Assembly: GCA_937863505.1 (NCBI GenBank)
Contig: CALMGC010000051.1
Coordinates: forward strand, 1 to 32,961
Direction: 5' to 3'
Source of the DNA: an uncultured Sphingomonadales bacterium
GTDB lineage: Bacteria > Pseudomonadota > Alphaproteobacteria > Sphingomonadales > Sphingomonadaceae
Length of the DNA stretch: 32,961 bases
The notes under the pieces were generated by a model. The model had not been told where the DNA came from and did no database searches. It worked only from the letters and a program-made list of their open reading frames with translations. A program made the translations under genes and the position numbers. Positions 18,547-25,115 of this stretch are shown here, one piece after another. Each line of letters opens with the position of its first letter. Within the stretch, counting starts at the first letter, position 1.

Positions 18547-19449
18547 CTATAGCAACCCGCGCGCGCTATACCATCGCGCGGTCTCGGTGAGCGCGTCGGG
18601 GGTGGGCGTCTCCGAGCGCCACAGCGAGGGCGGGGGTGGGCGGCGGCAGACCCAGTCGGGATGCGCCATGTAGCGGACCCGGTCGGGGGTGAGCTTCGCG
18701 CCGCTCCCCCGCGCCATGACGTCGACCGCCGCACCGAGGCGGAGCAGCGGGCGGGGGAGGGGCAGCGGCAGTACTCGCGCGCCCACCGCCGCGCCGATCG
18801 CGTGGGCGAAATCGCGGTGGTCCCAGCCTTCGGGCATACCGTCGTCGGGTTCCAGCGTGTCCCCGACCGCGATCTCCGACGTGGCGAGCGCGAGCAGGAG
18901 GCGGACCAGCTCGGGCGCATATATCCATGACGCCCGCCCGCCCGCAGGGGGGAGCGGCATCACGTGCTGCCGCGCCATCCGAAACAGGTCGAGCACGTCG
19001 GTATCGCGCGGTCCAAACACGCCCGGCGGTCGCACGATCGTCCAAGCGAGCGGAGAGCCGGTGACGACTCGCTCGGACTCCGCCTTGGACCAGCCATAAT
19101 CGGAGAGCGCGGGCTCGCGCGCGGACAGCGAGGAGACATGGACGAAGCGGCGCACACGCGCGGCTTCGGCGGCGGCGAGAACGGCGTGGGTGCCTTCGAC
19201 GTTGCCGGCCGCAAAGACGGCGCGGTCCGGGGCGCTTACGAGACCAGCGACATGGATGGCCGCATCCGCGCCCTCCACTAGGCGGACCAGCGCGTCGGCA
19301 CGGTCGAGCGCGCCCTCGACCCAGGTCACGCCCTCGCGCGGCGGCTGCGCCCGGCGGGTGAGCGCGCGGACGGTGTGACCTTCGCCGAGCGCGCGGTCGA
19401 GCAGGTGCCCACCGACGAACCCGGTCGCGCCCGTGATCGCCAGGATCAC
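18547..19449 (-). CDS. NAD-dependent epimerase/dehydratase family protein; likely CerR-type ceramide/oxo-sphinganine reductase
   Basis: GTG start; MILAITGATGFVGGHLLDRALGEGHTVRALTRR Rossmann motif; VHVSSLSAREPALSDYGWSKAESE (YxxxK). Adjacent to acp-spt as in the Caulobacter sphingolipid locus. Confidence 0.85.
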   Translation of the reverse strand: MILAITGATGFVGGHLLDRALGEGHTVRALTRRAQPPREGVTWVEGALDRADALVRLVEGADAAIHVAGLVSAPDRAVFAAGNVEGTHAVLAAAEAARVRRFVHVSSLSAREPALSDYGWSKAESERVVTGSPLAWTIVRPPGVFGPRDTDVLDLFRMARQHVMPLPPAGGRASWIYAPELVRLLLALATSEIAVGDTLEPDDGMPEGWDHRDFAHAIGAAVGARVLPLPLPRPLLRLGAAVDVMARGSGAKLTPDRVRYMAHPDWVCRRPPPPSLWRSETPTPDALTETARWYSARGLL

Positions 19450-20546
19450 AACAGCGCCATGTGGCTGCGATGCACCAGCGCCGCTCGGGGCGCATAGCCC
19501 AGCAGCGCCGCGTGCTCATCCGAGCGACGACCGAGCAGGCGCGCGGCTTCGGCGCCGTCATACTCGCTCAGCCCGCGCGCGACCGGGCCTGTCGGGCCGG
19601 CGATCACGACCAGATCGCCGCGCGCGAACCGCCCTTCGACGCGCGTCCCCCCCGCCGCGAGCAGCGACCCGCCCCCCACCAGCGCGCGCGCCGCACCCGC
19701 GTCGATGTGGATGGTGCCCTTTGCAGTCAGCCCGCCCGCGAGCCACGCCTTGCGCGCGGGCGCGCTCCGCTCGGCGACGAACAGCGTATGGCGCGCGTCG
19801 GTCGAGAGCGGGTTGGCGGCCCGCCCCGACGCAACCGCGAGATGCGCGCCCGCCGCGTTGGCAATGCGCGCCGCGGCGACCTTCGACGCCATCCCGCCCG
19901 AGCCCATGCCCGAGGCGGAGCCGCCGGTCGCTATCGCCTCCACGCCCGCATCGACGCGCTCGACGCGAGCGATGTGAGTCGCGCCGGCGAGCGCCGGGTC
20001 GCGGTCGTACAGCCCGTCGACATCGGACAGGAGCAGCACGGCGCTCGCCCCCGCCGCCTGCGCCACCCGCGCGGCGAGCCGGTCGTTGTCGCCGAAGCGA
20101 ATCTCCTCGGTCGCCACGCTGTCATTCTCGTTAAGCACGGGGACGACGCCAAGCGAGAGCAGCCGATCGAGCGTCGCGGTCACGTTGAGATAGCGGCGGC
20201 GGTCTTCCAGATCATCGAGCGTCAGCAGCATCTGCGCGGCGGTAAGCCCCTGCGCGCCGAGCACCTCCGCCCAGACTTGCCCCAGTGCGATTTGCCCCAC
20301 CGCGGCGGCGGCTTGCGCATCCTCAAGCGTGGCGCGCCCGCCCTTCGCAAGTCCGAGCCGCCGCGCGCCGAGCGCGATCGCGCCGGAGGACACAACTGCA
20401 ACCTGCTGCCCTTCGCGTAGCCGAGCAGCGACGTTGGCGGCGACGCCCTCCAGCCACGCCCGCCGCACCGCGCCTTCGGGCTCGACGAGCAGCGCCGAGC
20501 CGATCTTGATGATCAGCCGCGGGCAGGAGGCGGGCGGAAAGAGCAA
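19446..20546 (-). CDS. proB: Glutamate 5-kinase
   Basis: RLIIKIGSALLVEPEGAVRRAWL...VVSSGAIALGARRLGL...VLNENDSVATEEIRFGDNDRLAARVAQAAGASAVLLLSDVDGLYDRDP, with C-terminal PUA domain. Confidence 0.97.
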   Translation of the reverse strand: MLFPPASCPRLIIKIGSALLVEPEGAVRRAWLEGVAANVAARLREGQQVAVVSSGAIALGARRLGLAKGGRATLEDAQAAAAVGQIALGQVWAEVLGAQGLTAAQMLLTLDDLEDRRRYLNVTATLDRLLSLGVVPVLNENDSVATEEIRFGDNDRLAARVAQAAGASAVLLLSDVDGLYDRDPALAGATHIARVERVDAGVEAIATGGSASGMGSGGMASKVAAARIANAAGAHLAVASGRAANPLSTDARHTLFVAERSAPARKAWLAGGLTAKGTIHIDAGAARALVGGGSLLAAGGTRVEGRFARGDLVVIAGPTGPVARGLSEYDGAEAARLLGRRSDEHAALLGYAPRAALVHRSHMALL

Positions 20547-20553
20547 CGTCGGT

Positions 20554-21114
20554 TCAGTCGCGCGCGAACACGTCCGCGTGCGGGATGGTGAGGTCGAGCG
20601 CGGGGATCACGATCCCGCGCGTGCCGGAGAAGATATGGTCGAGCCAACCCTCCTCCAGCCGTTCGACCGTGCGGCAGAGCTCGGCGTCGGGATCGACGAA
20701 CGCGATCGTTCGGATGGAGGGCACGCCCTTGTACTCGGCCAGCTTTTCGCCTTGGTCGAACGCGGCGGTGCCCGGCGACAAAACCTCGATAACAATGGTC
20801 GGGTCCAGCAGCGCTTTGGTCCGACGAAGATCCTCGCGCGGCGGCTGGTCGCAAAAGACGCTTACATCGGGGTAGCGTACCTGCGTATCGCTGACCTGCA
20901 CCGCAAAGTCGGAATCGTACGGGCGGCAACGGCTACCGCGAAGGCGCGTACGCAGCCAGCTGTATATGTTGCCCTTCACCCAAGAGTGCGGTTCCAAGCC
21001 ACCAACCATGGCGACGATCATGCCGTCATGAAGCTCGAACTTGCGGTCGCTGCCGAAATCCATGTTAAGGAATTCGTCGGCAGTAATTTTGCGATAAGCT
21101 GGATCGAGGCGCAT
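20554..21114 (-). CDS. Uma2 family endonuclease-like protein (DUF820, PD-(D/E)XK fold)
   Basis: YRKITADEFLNMDFGSDRKFELHDGMIVAMVGG...YDSDFAVQVSDTQVRYPDVSVFCDQPP...DPTIVIEVLSPGTAAFDQGEKLAEYKGVPSIRTIAFVDPD. Confidence 0.93.
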   Translation of the reverse strand: MRLDPAYRKITADEFLNMDFGSDRKFELHDGMIVAMVGGLEPHSWVKGNIYSWLRTRLRGSRCRPYDSDFAVQVSDTQVRYPDVSVFCDQPPREDLRRTKALLDPTIVIEVLSPGTAAFDQGEKLAEYKGVPSIRTIAFVDPDAELCRTVERLEEGWLDHIFSGTRGIVIPALDLTIPHADVFARD

Positions 21115-21129
21115 GGCCCCCTTTTATAC

Positions 21130-22176
21130 CTAAACCGGCGACCACTCCACCTCGTCCTCGCCGTCATCGTCCTTGCCCACGACGATTGCCGCCTCGCCGA
21201 TCGCGTCGAGCAGTCGGTCGAGCGCCCAGTCGACGCCGGTGCCCGCCGCCGCGGAGACCGGGATCACCTCCGCCCCGCTCGCCTCTTCCAGCTCGCCGAC
21301 CAGCGCGGCGATCAGCTCGTCGTCGAGCGTGTCGATCTTGTTGAGCGCGACCACCTGCGGCTTGTCGTCCAGCCCCGCGCCGTACGCGGCGAGTTCGTCG
21401 CGGACGATGCGGTAGCTCTCGCCCACATCCGCGTCCCCCGCATCTACAAGGTGAAGCAGCACCCGGCACCGCTCGATATGGCCGAGAAAGCGGTCGCCGA
21501 TGCCGGCGCCCTCCGCCGCGCCCTCGATCAGGCCGGGGATGTCGGCGAGCACGAACTCGCGCGCGTGGTGGCGCACGACGCCGAGCTGCGGGCGGGTGGT
21601 GGTAAAGGCGTAGGCGCCGACTTTCGCCTGCGCGTTGGTTACCGCGTTGAGGAACGTGCTCTTGCCCGCGTTGGGTAACCCGACCAGCCCGGCGTCGGCG
21701 AGCAGCTTGAGGCGCAGCCACACCCACGCCTCCTCGCTCGGCCAGCCGGTGCCGTGCTGGCGCGGCGCGCGGTTGGTGGAGGTCTTGTAGCTCGCATTGC
21801 CGCGCCCGCCGTCGCCGCCTCGCAGGAACACCTCGCGCTGGCCGGGGGCGGTGAAGTCGAGCAGCACCTCCTCGCGGTCCTCGTCCAGCACCTGCGTGCC
21901 GACCGGCACCTGGATGACGCGATCGTCCCCGCCGCCGCCGGTGCGGTTCGCGCCCGCGCCGCCGCTGCCCCTCGGCGCGCGGAAATGCTGGGTGTAGCGA
22001 AAGTCGATCAGCGTGTTGAGGCCGGGCACCGCCTCGAAAACGATATCGCCGCCTTTGCCGCCGTTGCCGCCGTCGGGGCCGCCATATTCGACGAACTTCT
22101 CGCGCCGGAACGACACCGCGCCGGGGCCGCCCGCGCCGGAGCTGACGTAGATCTTTGCCTGGTCGAGAAAGTGCAT
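21130..22176 (-). CDS. obgE: GTPase Obg/CgtA
   Basis: MHFLDQAKIYVSSGAGGPGAVSFRREKFVEYGGPDGGNGGKGGDIVFEA; GLVGLPNAGKSTFLNAVTNAQAKVGAYAFTT; DIPGLIEGAAEGAGIGDRFLGHIERC. Confidence 0.98.
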   Translation of the reverse strand: MHFLDQAKIYVSSGAGGPGAVSFRREKFVEYGGPDGGNGGKGGDIVFEAVPGLNTLIDFRYTQHFRAPRGSGGAGANRTGGGGDDRVIQVPVGTQVLDEDREEVLLDFTAPGQREVFLRGGDGGRGNASYKTSTNRAPRQHGTGWPSEEAWVWLRLKLLADAGLVGLPNAGKSTFLNAVTNAQAKVGAYAFTTTRPQLGVVRHHAREFVLADIPGLIEGAAEGAGIGDRFLGHIERCRVLLHLVDAGDADVGESYRIVRDELAAYGAGLDDKPQVVALNKIDTLDDELIAALVGELEEASGAEVIPVSAAAGTGVDWALDRLLDAIGEAAIVVGKDDDGEDEVEWSPV

Positions 22177-22191
22177 GGCGCGCCGTATCGG

Positions 22192-22331
22192 TTTAGCGGA
22201 GCTAAAGCGAGGCTCGGCGAGTGTCGGGCCGGTCGTCCCCCGGACGACCTGAAACAGCCGGGGGCTGTTTCACCCGACACTCCCGGCCAGCGGCGTCCCA
22301 GCGCCGTCTGACGACGCGGGCTTTGCCCGCG
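22192..22331. repeat. Hairpin-dense intergenic island containing a three-way-junction palindrome (22219-22282)
   Basis: TTTAGC-GGA-GCTAAA (22192-22206); outer stem GAGTGTCGGG/CCCGACACTC (22219-22228/22273-22282) enclosing GGTCGTCC-CCC-GGACGACC (22231-22249) and TGAAACAGCC-GGG-GGCTGTTTCA (22250-22272); CGGCG-TCCCAG-CGCCG (22291-22306); CGCGGGC-TTT-GCCCGCG (22315-22331). Confidence 0.85.
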
Positions 22332-22525
22332 GCGCGCCTGCCAAGCGGATCGCGATTTCTCTATTCGTCGAACCCGGTCCCGAACCCGCGCCGTCGTTAC
22401 CGTTTTTCAACGCACGACCGCCTAGGACCTCCGGCAGCAGGGCGGCACGACCGAATCGGCGTTCTGCCTTGCCTTGTCAGTACCGACCCGCCCCTGCGCG
22501 GAACCGAGCTCAAGGACTTGCACGC

Positions 22526-22900
22526 ATGGAAGTGATCAAATTCGGATCGGACGACCTGGAGAACAGGCTGGCCACGGACCCGTCGCGCGCCGAGCTGCTG
22601 CCGTTCGGGGCCATCATGGTCAACCAGCAGGGTGACGTGATCCGCTACAACCACGTCGAGTCGGGGATCAGCGGGCGCAACCCGGGCGACGTGGTCGGCA
22701 AGAACTTCTTCAACGACGTCGCCCCGTGCGCGAAAGGGCAGGCGTTTTATAATCACTTCTTCCGCGCCGTCGCCGACGGCCATGTCAACACCATGTTCGA
22801 CTACCAGTTCGACTACAAGATGCAGGCGACCAACGTACGCATCCACATGAAATCCGCCGATGCCGCCCGCGGCATCTGGATCTTCATCAAGCGCGTCTGA
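22526..22900 (+). CDS. pyp: Photoactive yellow protein (PAS-fold blue-light receptor)
   Basis: 124 aa; MEVIKFGSDDLENRLA...LPFGAIMVNQQGDVIRYNHVESGISGRNPGDVVGKNFFNDVAPCAKGQAFYNHF...NTMFDYQFDYKMQATNVRIHMK...IFIKRV. Collinear with recalled Halorhodospira PYP, retaining chromophore Cys (DVAPC), Tyr42, Glu46 and Arg52 equivalents. Confidence 0.95.
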   Translation: MEVIKFGSDDLENRLATDPSRAELLPFGAIMVNQQGDVIRYNHVESGISGRNPGDVVGKNFFNDVAPCAKGQAFYNHFFRAVADGHVNTMFDYQFDYKMQATNVRIHMKSADAARGIWIFIKRV

Positions 22901-22928
22901 GCGTGCCGCCTCTCTGGAGATCGAAGCA

Positions 22929-23306
22929 ATGAAAGAGACACCTATCGAGAGGGCGGGCGATTACGACTCCGACCTGTTCTCGCCCGAGGAGTTGGAGATG
23001 ATGCACGGCGCGCAGGGCGTGACGGAAGAAGCGGACTTGCACCACGACGCGGTCGAGTTGCAGCGGCAATACGCCGCGCTCGCGCGCATGGTGGCGGAGG
23101 GCGGCGAGCGCGAGCGGCAGCTGCGCGCGCTGGTCAACGAGCTGAGCCTCCTCGCCAAGGCGAACGAGCAGCAGCGTTCCTATCACGAGCAGACGCAGAA
23201 CCTCGCCCGGCTGGTGCTGGCGAGCAGCGAGCGCGAGCTCCACCTCCAGCAATGTCTGGAGGCGGTCCGCAACGTCGCGTTGACGCGCGTCCGCAACATC
23301 GTCTGA
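22929..23306 (+). CDS. Small coiled-coil/helical protein of unknown function, downstream of pyp
   Basis: 125 aa MKETPIERAGDYDSDLFSPEELEMMHGAQGVTEEADLHHDAVELQRQYAALARMVAEGGERERQLRALVNELSLLAKANEQQ...; 28-bp gap to pyp. Confidence 0.75.
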   Translation: MKETPIERAGDYDSDLFSPEELEMMHGAQGVTEEADLHHDAVELQRQYAALARMVAEGGERERQLRALVNELSLLAKANEQQRSYHEQTQNLARLVLASSERELHLQQCLEAVRNVALTRVRNIV

Positions 23307-23319
23307 GCCGAGCGACCCC

Positions 23320-23829
23320 ATGCAGACTGCGACCCAAGCCGCCGCTTCGCCCTTCCGCGAGCTGCGCCACCTCGACCAGCAAGCGCAGGACCGGCTCGCC
23401 GACCTCGGTGCGACACTCGCGCCGATGCAGGCGCTGAAGCGCACCGGGCGTCGCCCGTTGCTGTTCAACGGCACCACCGTCGCGACGATGTGCGGGGTCA
23501 CCCCGGCGCTGCCCTTCTGGTACGAGTTGAACGTCCACCGGACGGTGATCGGCAGCTATGTCAGCGACATCCGGCTGTTCCACAAATCCCCCGACCTCCA
23601 CGACCTGTTCTGGGTCGAGGAGCATGACGAGCTGGAAGCCGTGGTCAGCTATCTCGAACGCTACGACCCGGCGGGGGACGTCGGCGTACCGCGCGAGATG
23701 ACGACGCGCGCAGGCTCGCCGGCGGAGCTGGCGCTGTGGACGGCGCGGTTGCAGATGCAGGTCGATGCGATCACGCAGCACTACCGCGCGCTGGCGGGCG
23801 AGCTGTTGCACACGCTCACCAAGGGGTAA
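23320..23829 (+). CDS. Conserved-looking protein of unknown function, pyp operon
   Basis: 169 aa MQTATQAAASPFRELRHLDQQAQDRLADLGATLAPMQALKRTGRRPLLFNGTTVATMCGVTPALPFWYELNVHRTVIGSYVSDIRLFHKSPDLHDLFWVEEHDELEAVVSYLERYDP...; 13-bp gap to the preceding gene. Confidence 0.75.
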   Translation: MQTATQAAASPFRELRHLDQQAQDRLADLGATLAPMQALKRTGRRPLLFNGTTVATMCGVTPALPFWYELNVHRTVIGSYVSDIRLFHKSPDLHDLFWVEEHDELEAVVSYLERYDPAGDVGVPREMTTRAGSPAELALWTARLQMQVDAITQHYRALAGELLHTLTKG

Positions 23830-23865
23830 GGCGCACTCCTCTCCTTGGTGGGGAGGAGCCTTACC
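23825..23865. terminator. Bidirectional terminator-like hairpin spanning both convergent stop codons
   Basis: Outer GGTAAGGC(23825-23832)/GCCTTACC(23858-23865), inner CTCCTCTCC(23836-23844)-TTGGT-GGGGAGGAG(23850-23858). The TAA of the 169-aa gene and the TAA of the ligase both lie in the stem. Confidence 0.7.
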
Positions 23866-25036
23866 AGTCCGCGGGCTTCCCCATCGCGTTGACCGGTAAC
23901 GCCCCGCCCAGCGCGAAGCGGCGCGGGCGTTCGGGCGCGGAAAGGCGGTCGCCGCACCAGCGGTCGAGATTGCCCAGCAGCGCTTCGTCCTCGGCGCCCA
24001 CCGGCACGACAAACGCCTTCAACCGCCCCGTGTCCGCCTCCAGCCGCACCACCGCGTCCGCCACCCCGGCATGGGCGAGCAGGGTGTCGCGCACCCGCGC
24101 GGGAAAGACGTTGACGCCGCCGACCTGCACCGCGCCGTCGCGGCGGCCCTCGACCACAAAGTGCCGCTTGCCGAGCCAGCGGAGGTGATCGGGCACCCCG
24201 GCCGCGAGCCGGGTTCCATCGGCCAGCAGCCGTTCCAACCGCCCGTCCTGTGCGGACCAGCCGTCCAGCAGTGTATAGGCCGCGCCCTCATGCTCGCGCA
24301 CCGCGACGCCGCCCGTCTCGCTCGACCCATAGACCTCGACCAGCCGTTCCAGCCGTTGCCCGCGCAGGCGATGCGCGAGCTGCGACGGCATCGGCGCGGT
24401 TGAGGTGACGCCGGTGACGCCGTCAGGAAAGGCGAGCAGCGAGCGGGCGAGATAGGCCCAGTGCGTCGGCGTCCCGATCACCAAGGTGGCCGGCGCGGCG
24501 GCGCGCACCGCTTCCGCGCCCGTCACCTCGACCAGCTCGCACCCGAGCAGGTCGGGGAGCAGCGCGGTGAAGATCGCGCCATAGATGTGATGTCCCGGCA
24601 CCAACGCGACGACGCGGCGGGTGCCCGCGAACCGCGCCGCCCAGCCGTCCGCTTCCGCGCTAAGATCGGCGATCGCGTGGGTGCAGCGCTTGGGCTCGCC
24701 GGTCGACCCGGAGGTGCGGAAGGTCAGGTGCGTTCCCGTCGCCGCCAGTGATTGCTCGATCAGGTCGCACCAATCACCGACGCTCGGCAGGGCGAGCAGG
24801 TAATCCTCCACGCCGTGCTCGTGGAGATGAAAGAATTCGTTAAGCGCGGAGGCGACGTCGAGCCGTTCGAGGCTGTCGAGATCGAGCCCGCCCTCGTCGA
24901 CCCGCGTGGCCTCGCTCCAGCCCGCCCGCCCCAGCGTCGCCGCCGACCGCCCGCGCGACCGCGCCAGCTCGGCGGCGAGGAGGTCGAGCACGAGCCGCCG
25001 CACCGCGCGACGCGACAGGACAGGGGTGGACGCCAT
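23861..25036 (-). CDS. AMP-forming acyl/aryl-CoA ligase with N-terminal carrier-protein-like domain; probable p-coumarate-activating enzyme for PYP
   Basis: N-terminal GGLDLDSLERLDVASALNEFFHLHEHGVEDYLLALPSVGDWCDLIEQSL (ACP-like DSL); A-domain motifs LTFRTSGSTGEPKRCTH, LVEVYGSSETGGVAVRE, VEGRRDGAVQVGGVNVFPARV, LPVNAMGKPADW. Confidence 0.85.
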   Translation of the reverse strand: MASTPVLSRRAVRRLVLDLLAAELARSRGRSAATLGRAGWSEATRVDEGGLDLDSLERLDVASALNEFFHLHEHGVEDYLLALPSVGDWCDLIEQSLAATGTHLTFRTSGSTGEPKRCTHAIADLSAEADGWAARFAGTRRVVALVPGHHIYGAIFTALLPDLLGCELVEVTGAEAVRAAAPATLVIGTPTHWAYLARSLLAFPDGVTGVTSTAPMPSQLAHRLRGQRLERLVEVYGSSETGGVAVREHEGAAYTLLDGWSAQDGRLERLLADGTRLAAGVPDHLRWLGKRHFVVEGRRDGAVQVGGVNVFPARVRDTLLAHAGVADAVVRLEADTGRLKAFVVPVGAEDEALLGNLDRWCGDRLSAPERPRRFALGGALPVNAMGKPADW

Positions 25037-25115
25037 GCTCGCTCCTTTGCCCTTCGATGGGCCCGAGCGATTAAGCGCCGACGCGGTTAACGAAGGGTAA
25101 GCGGCTGTCGGTTGC

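Noticed and set aside
22370-22404. EcfG general-stress promoter (GGAAC-N16/17-CGTT) upstream of pyp
   Set aside because: Only imperfect GAAC...CGTT pairs with wrong spacing (9, 15 or 21 nt) were found; not supportable.
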